Shown here: in pieces, positions 1-10,401 of the stretch
Layout: the number at the start of each line of letters is the position of its first letter
How positions within the stretch are numbered: the first letter of the stretch is position 1
Source of the DNA: Pseudomonadales bacterium
Lineage (GTDB): Bacteria; Pseudomonadota; Gammaproteobacteria; Pseudomonadales; Azotimanducaceae
Direction of reading: 5' to 3'
NCBI GenBank assembly: GCA_023300545.1
Contig: JALZVT010000031.1
Location: 1-64,000 of the forward strand
Length of the DNA stretch: 64,000 nucleotides
The notes under the pieces: model-generated
Seen by the model: only the letters and a program-made list of their open reading frames with translations
Told to the model about the DNA's origin: nothing
The model's database searches: none
Translations under genes and position numbers: made by a program

Positions 1-195
1 GGGTAAGCGCATGGGTGTGCCATCAGCGTGGTCGCGTTGATCCAGTTCTCGCAGCACCGCCGCCAGCCGATACTGCAGCGCGTGTTCCTGCCCCATGAGT
101 AGGCGAACTTCATCGAGTAAGGCGTGCAGTGTGTAACTGCTGACATCGCCAGGAATCGGATAGTGCGCGGGTTGAGCGAGCGGTATAGCCGTCAT
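1..195 (-). CDS. N-terminal fragment of unidentified protein under LexA-type control (partial)
   Basis: An open frame of 65 codons runs from an ATG at 195 off the left edge of the window. A good ribosome-binding sequence, AAGAAGGA, lies about 9 nt upstream of the ATG. The visible residues start MTAIPLAQPAHYP and continue into a predicted amphipathic helix (about residues 22-52, containing LLDEVRLLMGQ and LAAVLRELDQR). I do not recognise it with confidence. The helix resembles the N-terminal region of DUF222/HNH endonucleases (13E12-type), a family with known SOS-induced members in mycobacteria, but no HNH motif is in view, so this is only a guess. The perfect SOS box just upstream implies induction by DNA damage. 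Confidence 0.6.
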   Translation of the reverse strand, partial: MTAIPLAQPAHYPIPGDVSSYTLHALLDEVRLLMGQEHALQYRLAAVLRELDQRDHADGTPMRLP

Positions 196-239
196 GGGAG
201 TGGGTCCTTCTTGTTTGAGTTTTGGGTGTGAAATCTCAA

Positions 240-259
240 TACTGTATATATATACAGTA
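240..259 (-). promoter_or_regulatory. LexA (SOS) box, perfect consensus
   Basis: TACTGTATATATATACAGTA matches the E. coli LexA consensus at all 20 positions. On the minus strand it overlaps the -10 (TATATA, 247-252) of a candidate promoter whose -35 is TTGGAG (270-275) with a 17-bp spacer. The box ends 44 bp before the ATG at 195. LexA binding here would block transcription of the partial leftward gene. Confidence 0.88.
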
Positions 260-392
260 TACCATTTCCCTCCAAAAACCCAGTAAAAACACTGACGAAT
301 CGACTCTGCTCACCGACGCGGCGTTGCTTTGAATCGAATAGGGCTGTCGGCTCTGGGCCCCTTCAGACCCTTCAAAGCCCCCTCATGCAAGT

Positions 393-425
393 ATGGCTGT
401 GACGCACCCCGCACTTCACAGCCAT
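393..425. repeat. Perfect inverted repeat / hairpin
   Basis: ATGGCTGTGA (393-402) and TCACAGCCAT (416-425) form a 10-bp perfect stem with a 13-nt loop, between the partial leftward gene and the small ORF at 488. Neither side has a T-run, so it is not an obvious intrinsic terminator. It could be an operator or an mRNA structure. The rest of the 196-487 gap shows only the SOS promoter region. Confidence 0.5.
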
Positions 426-487
426 GGACCTAAGTTAATCGCCCTCCCCGCCGAAACATTCCATGCTAACAATGGAAGTCGGAACAA

Positions 488-664
488 ATGGACGAACTTA
501 TTGGATCTCTGGAAGAGGCCGCTTGGCGCGCATTAGAACGCGATGCCGATGCAAAAAATGCGATTCTGGTCATCATCAAACATGTGGCCAATACCAACAC
601 CCTCTCAACCGAACAGAGAAATCGACTCAGGCAACTTGCAGACGAGATCATGGCGCAGCCTTAG
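488..664 (+). CDS. Small hypothetical protein, 58 aa
   Basis: An ATG at 488 opens a 58-codon frame starting MDELIGSLEEAAWRALERD and ending DEIMAQP. The product is predicted to be almost wholly helical and acidic at the start, with one central hydrophobic stretch (NAILVIIKHVANT). No signal peptide, cysteine cluster or known motif is visible. A weak purine-rich stretch (GGAAGTCGGAACA) precedes the ATG. A longer overlapping frame beginning at 463 gives a basic, Cys/Arg-rich product that looks like a shadow. I do not recognise a family. It sits alone between the SOS-controlled gene and tusD and could be non-coding. Confidence 0.4.
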   Translation: MDELIGSLEEAAWRALERDADAKNAILVIIKHVANTNTLSTEQRNRLRQLADEIMAQP

Positions 665-796
665 AGCTAGGCCTCCAGTAGCCCAGAATCGCCTAAACAG
701 GTGTCAGTTGCGACCGGAACACGGCGAAAACCAAAGGCAGAACCGCTCGAAAAGCAGTTAAACTAACCCACACACACGCCAACCCCGTGATCCACA

Positions 797-1213
797 TTGC
801 ATAGCTCACAGCAAAACCCAACTGATGCAACCCGTTTCACTATTACGGTACACGATGGTGGGCAGGCAACCGCACTCGCGCAACGCTTCATTTCTGCCGC
901 CCTCAGCGCTGGTCATCACATTGAGCAGGTGTTTTTCTATCACGACGGTGTGAACGCAGCGAACGCCAACACCGCGCCCGCTCAAGATGACCCCAGCGCG
1001 CCAGAACTCTGGCCTGCGCTCGCCAAACGCGGCAACTTCCCGCTCAATGTCTGTGTCGCTGCAGGTGCACGCCGCGGCGTACTTAGTGCCGATGAAGCAA
1101 GCCGTCTGAATAAGCCGGCTGCCAACCTGCAAAGCGGCTTCGAACTGGTTGGCTTGGGTGTGTTTGTAGAAGGGCTAATCAATGCCGATCGCGTTGTGAC
1201 CTTCGGTAACTAG
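797..1213 (+). CDS. tusD: Sulfurtransferase TusD (DsrE family)
   Basis: This is the TusD subunit of the TusBCD complex, which takes persulfide sulfur from TusA and passes it to TusE for 2-thiolation of tRNA wobble uridine by MnmA. The 138-residue product has the DsrE fold signatures VFFYHDGV and LNVCVAAGARRG; Cys86 in the latter aligns with the catalytic cysteine of E. coli TusD. The C-terminus GLGVFVEGLINADRVVTF also matches. No in-frame ATG precedes the conserved region and a stop lies at 788-790, so the TTG at 797 is the most plausible start. It leads the tusDCBE cluster, with tusC 5 bp downstream. The client gene mnmA lies 17 kb away. Confidence 0.93.
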   Translation: MHSSQQNPTDATRFTITVHDGGQATALAQRFISAALSAGHHIEQVFFYHDGVNAANANTAPAQDDPSAPELWPALAKRGNFPLNVCVAAGARRGVLSADEASRLNKPAANLQSGFELVGLGVFVEGLINADRVVTFGN

Positions 1214-1218
1214 GCCCC

Positions 1219-1575
1219 ATGAATTCAAAAAATATTCTGTACCTTTTACAACAAGCGCCCTACCTGGATAACCGCGTGTTTGAAACCTTCGACGCTGTGC
1301 TGGTCGCTGCGGCGTTCGATCAGCGCGTTAGTCTGCTGTTTCGAGGCGACGGCGTGTTGCAGTTGCTTGCGGACCAAAAACCCGAGGGGCAACGTAACCT
1401 TGCAAAAATGCTGACTTCCCTCGAGACCTATGAGGTTGATCAGATTTTTGCCGACGCGCGCTCTTTTGAAGCCCGTGGACTAAAGGTTGCCGATTGTGCG
1501 ATTGCGCCGGAGTTACTCTCAAAGCGTGAGATTGCGCAGTTAATCGCCCGCCAAGACCTGGTGCTCAACGACTGA
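1219..1575 (+). CDS. tusC: Sulfur relay protein TusC (DsrF-like)
   Basis: TusC is the middle subunit of the cytoplasmic TusBCD sulfur-relay hexamer. The 118-residue length and the features ILYLLQQAPY near the start and a central LVAAAFDQRVSLLFRGDGV fit the DsrE/F fold of TusC. In this family TusC is a structural partner and TusD carries the active cysteine; I see no cysteine in an equivalent active-site position here. It begins 5 bp after tusD and its stop overlaps the tusB start by one base, so the genes are almost certainly cotranscribed. Confidence 0.92.
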   Translation: MNSKNILYLLQQAPYLDNRVFETFDAVLVAAAFDQRVSLLFRGDGVLQLLADQKPEGQRNLAKMLTSLETYEVDQIFADARSFEARGLKVADCAIAPELLSKREIAQLIARQDLVLND

Positions 1576-1835
1576 TGGCTATTCATCTCGTACAGCGTGC
1601 GCAGGCCTACCTGCCTTGCTCTCGAGCACGTGCAGACGGAGACGTTGTGGTGTTGCTTGGGGAAGGCGTTGCTGCAGCCCTTATTGATGCCAACGATTGC
1701 TACGCGAGCGACACCGACGTTGTCGCTCGCGGGCTTGTCGGGGTGTTACCAACGAGCATAAAACGGATTAACGATGCCCAGTTGGTCGCTCTGTGTGTCG
1801 AACACACACCCGTGGTGACCTGGACCAAAGCATGA
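1575..1835 (+). CDS. tusB: Sulfur relay protein TusB (DsrH-like)
   Basis: This is the small third subunit of TusBCD, 86 residues, with the DsrH-type pattern: a hydrophobic core strand (DVVVLLGEGVAAAL) and a middle segment YASDTDVVARGLVG. The ATG overlaps the tusC stop (TGATGG). Its own TGA overlaps the following tusE ATG as ATGA, the usual translational-coupling arrangement. The sequence is short and divergent; identification rests on size, fold pattern and fixed position between tusC and tusE. Confidence 0.88.
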   Translation: MAIHLVQRAQAYLPCSRARADGDVVVLLGEGVAAALIDANDCYASDTDVVARGLVGVLPTSIKRINDAQLVALCVEHTPVVTWTKA

Positions 1836-2146
1836 CAACGCCAGCTAAGGATAAAGAAGGCTATCTCCTTAATCTGGCAGACTGGTCACCCACTGTTGCA
1901 GAACAGATCGCCCAAGAGGTGCAGCTTGAATTACAGGCTGATCATTGGGAATTGATTAATCTGGTCCGAGACTTTCACCAACGCACCGATGTGGTTCCAG
2001 CGATGCGCCCCTTGGTTAAGCTGGTTCGAGATAACCTGGGCTCAGACAAAGGCAACAGCCTGCATTTGAACCTGCTGTTTCCAGACGGCGCTGCCAAACT
2101 ACTGGCAAAAATAGCCGGGCTGCCTAAACCCACCAATTGTTTGTAG
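1832..2146 (+). CDS. tusE: Sulfur acceptor TusE (DsrC/DsvC family)
   Basis: TusE accepts persulfide from TusD and presents it to the MnmA-tRNA complex. The product is 104 residues with the family landmarks YLLNLADWS, WELINLVRDFH, KGNSLHLNLLFPDGAAK and the C-terminal KIAGLPKPTNCL. Cys103, next to last, is the invariant sulfur-carrying cysteine. A longer frame from 1793 exists, but the ATG at 1832 overlaps the tusB stop as ATGA and gives the normal family length, so it is preferred. It converges on serS, with only 15 bp between the two stop codons. Confidence 0.95.
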   Translation: MTTPAKDKEGYLLNLADWSPTVAEQIAQEVQLELQADHWELINLVRDFHQRTDVVPAMRPLVKLVRDNLGSDKGNSLHLNLLFPDGAAKLLAKIAGLPKPTNCL

Positions 2147-2161
2147 GTTGCACTCTCTGCG

Positions 2162-3589
<1,428 letters not shown>

Positions 3590-3594
3590 TTAAG

Positions 3595-3984
3595 CTAGGC
3601 CGCCGACCCCGCCATCGATATCGACAAACCGGCCCAGGCTGCCAGCGCACAAACAAGCACGCTAAGTAACGCATAACCAAGCGCAATCGCTGTGTGCCCC
3701 GCTTGCGCGAGCTGCACGACCTCCAACGAAAAGGCCGAAAAGGTCGTAAACCCCCCAAGCAGTCCAGTCACGAGAAATGCGCGACCAAATTCATTGAACC
3801 ACGCCGTATGCCCAAAACCACCGATCGCTGCGCCTATCGCACAGGCACCCAACGCGTTAACCGCAAAGGTTGCCCATGGGAACACTGAATATTGGATGGT
3901 TTGCGGCCCAAGTAACTGGGCGACGCCAAAGCGTGCACAGGCGCCAAGTGCACCACCAAGTCCTACCCATAGCCACAGGCTCAT
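3595..3984 (-). CDS. crcB: Fluoride exporter CrcB/Fluc
   Basis: A small, dual-topology membrane channel that expels fluoride. The 129-residue product has four predicted membrane segments and the hallmark motifs GGALGACARFG near the N-terminus, FAVNALGACAIGA and GLLGGFTTFSAFS, the Phe-box and Na-site region. The frame could open 15 bp earlier at 3999, but the ATG at 3984 overlaps the rarA stop as ATGA and gives the normal N-terminus, so it is preferred. No fluoride riboswitch is present; the gene is translated from the rarA message, which suggests constitutive low expression. Confidence 0.93.
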   Translation of the reverse strand: MSLWLWVGLGGALGACARFGVAQLLGPQTIQYSVFPWATFAVNALGACAIGAAIGGFGHTAWFNEFGRAFLVTGLLGGFTTFSAFSLEVVQLAQAGHTAIALGYALLSVLVCALAAWAGLSISMAGSAA

Positions 3985-5315
3985 GTCGCTTTTTTCCATA
4001 CGTCGTTATCAAGGGCGCGTAGTTTAGCCAATCTCTGACCAATTTTGCGCTCAAGACCGGCATCTCTGGGTTGATAATAGCTGCGCTCACCCAGTTCATC
4101 CGGGAAATACCGTTCGCCGGCCGCGTAGGCCTCTGGCTCATCGTGGGCGTAACGATAACCTTCGCCATTGCCAATCTCTTTCATCAGGTCGGTCGGCGCA
4201 TTGCGTAAATGGGCAGGAACCGGCAACGATGCGCCCGCTTTGACTTCCGCCATAGCCGCACCAAAGGCGGCATAGGCTGCGTTGCTTTTGGGTACCGATG
4301 CCAAATAAAGCACGGTTTGCGCCAGTGCCAGCTCGCCCTCGGGTGAGCCCAGTCGCGAATAGGAATCCCAGGCGGTCATTGCCAACTGCAAGGCACGCGG
4401 ATCCGCATTGCCGATGTCTTCGGTCGCCATTCGCACCAATCGACGGGCAATGTAGAGCGGGTCGCAGCCGCCATCGAGCATACGACACAGCCAATACAAC
4501 GCCGCATCTGGCGCACTGCCTCGAACGGCTTTGTGGAGCGCTGAGATCTGATCGTAGAAGGCATCGCCACCCTTGTCGAAGCGGCGTTGCCGCTCGCCGC
4601 TGGCGGCAGAGACTGTCGCCACATCAATTTTGCTGTCATGGCCAAGCTGGGCTGCAATTTCAAGCAGGTTAAGCAACCGTCGCCCATCACCATCGGCCAC
4701 GGCCAACAGCGCCTCACGCGCCTCTGCCGCGAGTTCAACCTCAGGCAAATAGCCCGCTAAGGCCCGATCAATAATGCCGCTCAAATCATCAGCAGCCAAT
4801 GATTTCAAGACGTACACCCGGGCCCGGGACAGCAACGCCTGGTTAACCTCAAACGACGGATTTTCCGTCGTCGCACCAATGAACGTCACCGTACCGCGCT
4901 CTACATGGGGTAAAAAGCCATCCTGCTGGGCTTTGTTGAAGCGGTGCACCTCGTCAACAAACAGCACGGTTGAACGCCCGCGACTGGCGTACATCTCAGC
5001 TTCGACAATAGCCGCACGAACATCTTTGATACCCGCCAATACCGCCGACAGCGCTATAAAATGACAGCCAGAAGCTTCTGCTAGCAACTTAGCCAAAGTC
5101 GTCTTACCCACTCCTGGCGGCCCCCACAGCAGCATGGAATGAATACGGCCGGCCCGGGCAAGATCGCCCAATGGCTTACCTTCGGCCAGCAGATGTTGTT
5201 GGCCGGCAAATTCAGCAAGGCTAACCGGCCGCATACGAGCAGCCAGCGGAGCGCTTAAGGTCGCGTCCGCAGGCGCGCCAGATTCGTCAGCGGAGAAAAG
5301 GTCGTTAGAGGGCAT
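3981..5315 (-). CDS. rarA: Replication-associated recombination ATPase RarA (MgsA)
   Basis: A clamp-loader-like AAA+ ATPase that acts at stalled forks and gaps with SSB and RecA. The product is 444 residues. Walker A is GPPGVGKTT (about 65-73) and Walker B is LFVDEVHRF, with DEVH at about 121-124. Sensor 1 is FIGATTENPSF. The C-terminal tetramerisation region includes ALYWLCRMLDGGCDPLYIARRL. The frame extends upstream to 5438, but that would overlap lolA by 95 bp; MPSNDLFSAD at 5315 gives the usual length, lies 28 bp after the lolA stop and has a GAGG upstream. It is cotranscribed with lolA and crcB. Confidence 0.95.
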   Translation of the reverse strand: MPSNDLFSADESGAPADATLSAPLAARMRPVSLAEFAGQQHLLAEGKPLGDLARAGRIHSMLLWGPPGVGKTTLAKLLAEASGCHFIALSAVLAGIKDVRAAIVEAEMYASRGRSTVLFVDEVHRFNKAQQDGFLPHVERGTVTFIGATTENPSFEVNQALLSRARVYVLKSLAADDLSGIIDRALAGYLPEVELAAEAREALLAVADGDGRRLLNLLEIAAQLGHDSKIDVATVSAASGERQRRFDKGGDAFYDQISALHKAVRGSAPDAALYWLCRMLDGGCDPLYIARRLVRMATEDIGNADPRALQLAMTAWDSYSRLGSPEGELALAQTVLYLASVPKSNAAYAAFGAAMAEVKAGASLPVPAHLRNAPTDLMKEIGNGEGYRYAHDEPEAYAAGERYFPDELGERSYYQPRDAGLERKIGQRLAKLRALDNDVWKKAT

Positions 5316-5343
5316 GAGGGGATGATACCTCAGTGCAGGCCGC

Positions 5344-6021
5344 CTAAAGCTCGCCCACAACCTCAGTACCCTCTGGCACCTCAAAGGTAAACTCAGCCGG
5401 AGCAACAAGCTCATTTTGTGCCACGTCGTCAAACGCAACCTGAGTCAGCTGCCCAAGGTGATCTTCGATTTCGAGATGGCTCAACCGGCGCTCACGGTCA
5501 AACCTCAACCGAATTTGCGAAAACAGAGCATCGTCAGCTTTGGGGTAGAGGCTGTAAGCCTGGTTATCGCCATCGTGAAACTCTGAGATCTCAAACATCT
5601 CCGAAAGATCTTTCACGCCACCGGTTAAAATTAGCGCAGGCGTCCCGGCGATGGCCGCCTCGAGCGGCTCGATGGTAAGTTGCTCTAGATCCGGGTCATA
5701 CAGGTAAAGCTTGTCTTCAACGGTAACCAGCGTTTGCGGATACGGATCGTTCACCACCCATTTGAATCGACTTGGCGTGCTGATACGCACCTGCCCAGCA
5801 CTCTGCTGCAACACTTGATTACGCCCACCCATAATGGTCTGGGTAAAGGTGGCCGAATAACTCTTCATTTCTGCCAGCACTGATTGCAGGTCGGCATGAA
5901 CCGCCGCTGAACCCAACAATGAGCCCACCAGGGTGAACAGCGCGATCGTCAGTCGAACGAACCGCCTTAGGTCGAGCAGGCCCGAGAACTTATTCACGAT
6001 GATTTGGAACCAATATTTCAC
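5344..6021 (-). CDS. lolA: Outer-membrane lipoprotein carrier LolA
   Basis: Periplasmic chaperone that shuttles lipoproteins from LolCDE to the outer membrane. The 225-residue product has an N-terminal signal with a hydrophobic core ([20 protein letters not shown], about residues 24-43). It then shows the LolA pattern: YSATFTQTI, a [13 protein letters not shown] strand, and a C-terminal [12 protein letters not shown]. The signal has an unusually long n-region, and the ATG overlaps the ftsK 3' end by 32 bp. No later ATG precedes the hydrophobic core, so the start is kept. Position between ftsK and rarA is the classical one. Confidence 0.93.
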   Translation of the reverse strand: MKYWFQIIVNKFSGLLDLRRFVRLTIALFTLVGSLLGSAAVHADLQSVLAEMKSYSATFTQTIMGGRNQVLQQSAGQVRISTPSRFKWVVNDPYPQTLVTVEDKLYLYDPDLEQLTIEPLEAAIAGTPALILTGGVKDLSEMFEISEFHDGDNQAYSLYPKADDALFSQIRLRFDRERRLSHLEIEDHLGQLTQVAFDDVAQNELVAPAEFTFEVPEGTEVVGEL

Positions 6022-8395
6022 GACTACCGTTTGAATTCATTGCACTGATAATGCCCGCGACTTCCATCGCATCAATGAGCCTGGCAGCGCGATTGTAACC
6101 GACCCTAAGCTTACGCTGTACTGACGATGTAGAGGCTCTGCGAGACTCAAGCACAAAGGCTACCGCCTCGTCATACAGCTCGTCTTCCTGTTCTGTATCT
6201 CCATTGGACTCCAGCTGCAGAAAAGGTTCATCGTCGCCACCGGTTAATACCTCTGGCTTATAATCAGGCGCGCCGCGCATCTTCCAATCGCTGACCAGTC
6301 GATGCACCTCGTCGTCAGAAACGAAGGCACCGTGCACTCTGTTTGGTACCGCTGTGCCTGGCGGCAAGAACAGCATGTCGCCGTTACCCAGCAGCTGTTC
6401 AGCACCGCCTTGATCAAGAATGGTCCGGGAATCAATTTTTGAGGACACCTGAAAAGCGATTCGCGTTGGAATATTGGCTTTTATCAAACCCGTGATTACG
6501 TCTACTGACGGTCGTTGGGTAGCCAGCACCAGATGAATACCAGCCGCACGCGCCTTCTGGGCAATTCGCGCGATTAGCGTTTCGACCTTTTTGCCAACAA
6601 TCATCATCATGTCGGCAAATTCGTCGATCACCACCACAATAAACGGCAGCCGTTCGAGGTTCGGGGCAGGCTCAAGGCTCTCCGTAGACCACAACGGATC
6701 AGGAATATCTTCAGTGGTGACCCGCTCGTTGTACCCGGCAAGGTTGCGCACACCAAGTGCTGCCATCAAACGGTAACGCCGCTCCATTTCCGCCACACAC
6801 CAATTCAACGCTTGGGCTGCATCACGCATATCGGTAACAACTGGCGTCAGCAGATGCGGAATGCCTTCATAGATCGACAACTCCAACATTTTCGGGTCAA
6901 CCAGAATCAAGCGAACTTCTTCTGGCCGAGCCTTGTAGAGGATGCTCAACAGCATCGAGTTAACACCAACCGATTTACCCGAACCGGTTGTGCCTGCCAC
7001 GAGCAAATGCGGCATTTTGGTGATATCAGCAACCACTGGGTTGCCGGCGATATCCTTACCCAGCGCAAGCGTTAGCGGTGAGGCTGCGTTTTGATAGTTG
7101 TCGGCAACCAACAGCTCTTTCAGGCGCACCATTTCGCGATGTTCGTTGGGTATCTCAATACCCACAACCGATTTGCCTGGGATCACTTCAACCACGCGCA
7201 CACCAACAACGGCAAGGGAGCGAGCTAAATCTTTTACCAGCGCGGTGATTTTCGAAACTTTCACCCCGGGTGCCGGCTGCAACTCAAAACGGGTGACCAC
7301 TGGTCCCGGTAAAATACCGACCACTTCGCCATCAATATTGAAGTCTTTCAGGCGCATCTCAAGCAGTCGCGCCATGGTTTGTAACGACTCCTCTGAACGT
7401 CCTAACGACGGATCGTTGTCAGACTCATCCAACAACTCAAGCCCAGGCAGCTCGCCTTTTGGCTTGCCAGGAAACAACTTGCCTTGCTTCTCACCACCTA
7501 ATCGCGGCTGCGGAACCTGTGCCGCAGGCGCTGTTTGAACTTTAGGAATTACTTTGGGCGCAACATTGGGAGTAGGCGCTGGCGGTTGCGATACCGGTGC
7601 AGGCTCTCGCCCAACGACTGCAGCCGCAGCCGCGCCCTTTGCCTTGCCGCCTTGAAAACCGCTGCCGCCAGGTACGCTATTGGCAATACGCTCTTGTTCG
7701 CGAATCCGGCCGCGCTCCTCGATGGCCTCCACACGCGCCGCGCGCGAATCTCGCCAGAGGCCATAGCGTTCACGCCCTCGCTCGACCATCGCGATGACCG
7801 CCATACAGACCGCCACCACCGACCGTCCAACCTGCTCGATAACCGCTAGCCAGGAAAACCCAAAGGTGGCTTGGGCGGCAACCATCAGCACGGTAACCAG
7901 CAATAGCGTCAGTCCAACCCAGTGAAACAGTGGCATGCCAACATCGGACAGCGCGGTACCAATAACCCCGCCTACGCCTGCAGGCAAATTGCCTGACGGC
8001 CAGTGCAACGCAAGCAAGGTCGACAAACAACACAGGCCAACCAAGGCGCCCGCGACGCGCAGTACAGCGCGCTCCCAGGCCCAGCCTTCGCCCCGACGGA
8101 GTAGCAGACGAACGCCAAACAGAACAAGAACCAGCGGTATGACGTAAGCAATGCGGCCCAGCAAATAGAGCAAAATATCCGCAGCAAAAGCCCCGCTGCG
8201 ACCCACCATATTCCGCACTTCGGTGTGTGATGAGGTATAGGTCCATGCGGAGTCGAAGGGCGAGTAAGACATCACCGCTAGAAGCACAAACACGGCCATG
8301 CCGGTCAGTACCACAACCCCAACCTCACGCAACGGCACAGCACCTGCCAGTCCGACGGTAGAATTAGGCATGTCGCTTGATGCACCTGCGGTCAT
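5990..8395 (-). CDS. ftsK: DNA translocase FtsK
   Basis: Septal hexameric motor that pumps DNA during division and activates XerCD at dif. At 801 residues it is shorter than E. coli FtsK (1329) because the linker is short. Predicted membrane segments lie at about 25-43, 71-97, 112-131, 158-178 and 188-203. A Pro/Ala/Lys linker spans about 240-320. The motor has Walker A GTTGSGKS (468-475), Walker [16 protein letters not shown], and [12 protein letters not shown]. The gamma winged-helix that reads KOPS is at the C-terminus (about 735-795, [17 protein letters not shown]). First gene of a five-gene leftward run. I found no SOS box in its 188-bp upstream region, unlike E. coli. Confidence 0.97.
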   Translation of the reverse strand: MTAGASSDMPNSTVGLAGAVPLREVGVVVLTGMAVFVLLAVMSYSPFDSAWTYTSSHTEVRNMVGRSGAFAADILLYLLGRIAYVIPLVLVLFGVRLLLRRGEGWAWERAVLRVAGALVGLCCLSTLLALHWPSGNLPAGVGGVIGTALSDVGMPLFHWVGLTLLLVTVLMVAAQATFGFSWLAVIEQVGRSVVAVCMAVIAMVERGRERYGLWRDSRAARVEAIEERGRIREQERIANSVPGGSGFQGGKAKGAAAAAVVGREPAPVSQPPAPTPNVAPKVIPKVQTAPAAQVPQPRLGGEKQGKLFPGKPKGELPGLELLDESDNDPSLGRSEESLQTMARLLEMRLKDFNIDGEVVGILPGPVVTRFELQPAPGVKVSKITALVKDLARSLAVVGVRVVEVIPGKSVVGIEIPNEHREMVRLKELLVADNYQNAASPLTLALGKDIAGNPVVADITKMPHLLVAGTTGSGKSVGVNSMLLSILYKARPEEVRLILVDPKMLELSIYEGIPHLLTPVVTDMRDAAQALNWCVAEMERRYRLMAALGVRNLAGYNERVTTEDIPDPLWSTESLEPAPNLERLPFIVVVIDEFADMMMIVGKKVETLIARIAQKARAAGIHLVLATQRPSVDVITGLIKANIPTRIAFQVSSKIDSRTILDQGGAEQLLGNGDMLFLPPGTAVPNRVHGAFVSDDEVHRLVSDWKMRGAPDYKPEVLTGGDDEPFLQLESNGDTEQEDELYDEAVAFVLESRRASTSSVQRKLRVGYNRAARLIDAMEVAGIISAMNSNGSREILVPNHRE

Positions 8396-8583
8396 CGCGT
8401 TCCTGCTATTAAGTGGTTGTTAAGCCGATAAGTGTACCACTGTAAAACAGAAAACCTAGCAGAAAATTTAACCTTTTCAGTCTCTTAGTGCCCTTACTTA
8501 AACCGCCTTACATTCGCTAACTAGGCGCTGGATTGAAACTTGGCTATGCTCGGTCCCAGTAGTAACCTGCCGGACCACAGCGT

Positions 8584-9345
8584 TTGACCCTGCCCCAACT
8601 ACCGGCACGTTTGCTGGCACAAGATTTTGGCTTCCCTGATCCGCGCGAGACAGCGCTGGACGCTGACGGGCTGCTGGCGGTGGGCGGCGACCTACACCCG
8701 TCACGCTTGCTCGCCGCCTATGCGAACGGCATATTCCCTTGGTTCAACTCCGATGACGACAACATTCTTTGGTGGTGCCCCGACCCACGAGGCGTACTTG
8801 ACCCAAAAACCTTCACGCCGCGCCGCAGCCTGAAAAAGGTCCTGCGCCAAGCGCCCTTCGAAATCCGCTTCGACAGCGCTTTTCCCGCCGTTATTGCGGC
8901 CTGCGCAGCCACGCCTCGCCACGGTCAGGCCGGCACCTGGATCACAGCCAATATGCGCGAGGCCTATACAGAGCTGTTTGACGCCGGTTTTGCCCACAGC
9001 GTTGAGGCCTGGCAAGACAACCAGCTTGTGGGCGGCCTGTACGGCGTCTCTCTGGGCTCTCTGTTTTTTGGCGAGTCGATGTTCGCCCATGCCCGGGACG
9101 CCTCCAAGTGCGCCTTTGCGGCGCTCTGCGAGGCACTGGGAAGCTGGAACTTCGATCTGCTCGATTGCCAAATGATGAACGACCACCTAGCCACATTGGG
9201 TGTGCATGAAATGTCACGCGCGCAGTTTCTGCAGTGCCTGGCTGAAAATGACCTCACAGCGACCCGCCAGGGCTCCTGGAGCGCACCGGCCACAACAGGT
9301 GTGGTTGCAGCTGGCACAAACTGCGAGACTGCTGCTCATGGATAA
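8584..9345 (+). CDS. aat: Leucyl/phenylalanyl-tRNA-protein transferase
   Basis: Adds Leu or Phe from charged tRNA to proteins with N-terminal Lys/Arg, creating N-degrons read by ClpS. The 253-residue product shows the family motifs FPDPRETALDADGLLAVGGDL, YANGIFPWF, WWCPDPR, and SVEAWQDNQLVGGLYGVSLGSLFFGESMF. The only start compatible with the conserved N-terminus is TTG at 8584. It is divergent from ftsK across 188 bp and overlaps bpt by 8 bp. Together with the clpA and clpS genes 1-3 kb away, it brings tagging enzyme, recognin and unfoldase into one neighbourhood. Confidence 0.95.
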   Translation: MTLPQLPARLLAQDFGFPDPRETALDADGLLAVGGDLHPSRLLAAYANGIFPWFNSDDDNILWWCPDPRGVLDPKTFTPRRSLKKVLRQAPFEIRFDSAFPAVIAACAATPRHGQAGTWITANMREAYTELFDAGFAHSVEAWQDNQLVGGLYGVSLGSLFFGESMFAHARDASKCAFAALCEALGSWNFDLLDCQMMNDHLATLGVHEMSRAQFLQCLAENDLTATRQGSWSAPATTGVVAAGTNCETAAHG

Positions 9346-10060
9346 ACCGGGTCGCGACCACCTGCGCAAGCATCAGTTTTTTATTACCCCCGCGCACCCC
9401 TGCAGCTACCTGGATGGCCGCGAGGCCACAACGCTGTTTCTCGACCCCCGGGAATCCGTGTCCGAAATCCTCTACAGCGACCTGACGGACCTCGGCTTTC
9501 GTCGCAGCGGGGCTCACCTATACCGTCCCCACTGTCAGGGTTGTTCCGCCTGTGTCCCCGTTCGCATCCCCGTCGACACCTTTGAGATGCGCCGCCGGCA
9601 TCGCCGCACCCTCATAAAAAACCGCGATTTGAAGGTCGTACTGGAACCTGCCAGCTTTCAGCCTAAATACTTCGACTTGTACGAGCGCTATATCTCCGAA
9701 CGCCATCGCGATGGCGACATGTACCCGGCCAACGCAGACCAGTTTCGAAGCTTCCTGCTCAGCCCCTGGGCCCGCACCGAGTTTCTCTGCAGCTACCTCA
9801 ACGGCAAGCTTGTCGCGGTCGGCGCGCTTGACCATCAAGCCCATGGCTTTTCGGCCATCTATACCTTTTTCGACCCCGATATGGACGATCGCAGCCTTGG
9901 CGTGTTCTCGATATTGCAGGAGATTGAACTGTGCGTAGAAATGGGTCTGGAGTATCTGTATCTGGGCTACTGGATCAAGGATTGCCAGAAGATGAGCTAC
10001 AAGACGGAATATCGTCCATTAGAGCTGCTGGTGAATGAGCGCTGGATAACGCTGCGATAG
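9338..10060 (+). CDS. bpt: Aspartate/glutamate leucyltransferase Bpt (ATE family)
   Basis: Bacterial relative of eukaryotic arginyltransferase that attaches leucine to N-terminal Asp/Glu, feeding the same ClpS-ClpA pathway as Aat. The product is 240 residues. Conserved features are CSYLDGREATTLFLDP, a Cys cluster HCQGCSACVPVRI, RRRHRRTLIKN, and the GNAT-like C-terminal half with GYWIKDCQKMSYK. A longer frame from 9200 exists, but ATG 9338 (MDKPGRDHLRK) gives the normal family N-terminus and overlaps the aat stop by 8 bp. The name follows the gammaproteobacterial family; substrate choice is inferred. Confidence 0.93.
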   Translation: MDKPGRDHLRKHQFFITPAHPCSYLDGREATTLFLDPRESVSEILYSDLTDLGFRRSGAHLYRPHCQGCSACVPVRIPVDTFEMRRRHRRTLIKNRDLKVVLEPASFQPKYFDLYERYISERHRDGDMYPANADQFRSFLLSPWARTEFLCSYLNGKLVAVGALDHQAHGFSAIYTFFDPDMDDRSLGVFSILQEIELCVEMGLEYLYLGYWIKDCQKMSYKTEYRPLELLVNERWITLR

Positions 10061-10138
10061 GTTTTTAGGGCTGCGTTTGCCTCACACGCCGCGTTAGTCC
10101 AGACTCCGCCACCTGCTTTAGTGGAGAGACATCGCTGG

Positions 10139-10354
10139 ATGGCGAAAGAAGAACAGATTGAAATGGAAGGCACCGTGGTCGACACGCTGCCTAACACCAT
10201 GTTTCGTGTTGAGCTGGAAAACGGCCACACTGTCACGGCCCATATCTCGGGCAAAATGCGCAAGAATTACATCAGAATTCTAACTGGCGACAAAGTTAAG
10301 GTGGAACTCACGCCTTACGACCTGTCGAAAGGTCGAATTACTTTTAGAAAGTAG
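10139..10354 (+). CDS. infA: Translation initiation factor IF-1
   Basis: Single S1/OB-fold factor that binds the 30S A site with IF-2 and IF-3. The 71-residue product is nearly identical to E. coli IF-1 over [29 protein letters not shown] and [13 protein letters not shown]. The frame opens upstream at 10121, but the ATG at 10139 gives the canonical MAKEE start and has GGAGA 11 nt before it. It follows bpt by 78 bp and ends against a palindromic hairpin shared with convergent clpA. Confidence 0.98.
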   Translation: MAKEEQIEMEGTVVDTLPNTMFRVELENGHTVTAHISGKMRKNYIRILTGDKVKVELTPYDLSKGRITFRK

Positions 10355-10364
10355 ACTTCCGCAC

Positions 10365-10384
10365 GCCAGCCCGGCCGGGCTGGC
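10365..10384. terminator. Palindromic hairpin between convergent infA and clpA
   Basis: A perfect 20-bp palindrome: GCCAGCCC and GGGCTGGC around a GGCC centre. It lies 10 bp after the infA stop and 17 bp before the clpA stop. No T-tract follows on either strand, so a role as bidirectional terminator or 3' mRNA stabiliser is inferred from position. Confidence 0.6.
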
Positions 10385-10401
10385 CATCATGCAATAACCC
10401 C

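Noticed and set aside
3595-3999. Fluoride riboswitch for crcB
   Set aside because: crcB overlaps the rarA stop and has no leader in which a riboswitch could sit.
8396-8583. SOS box for ftsK (LexA-regulated in E. coli)
   Set aside because: The only CTGT...ACAG here has a 3-nt gap (CTGTAAAACAG), far from the required spacing.
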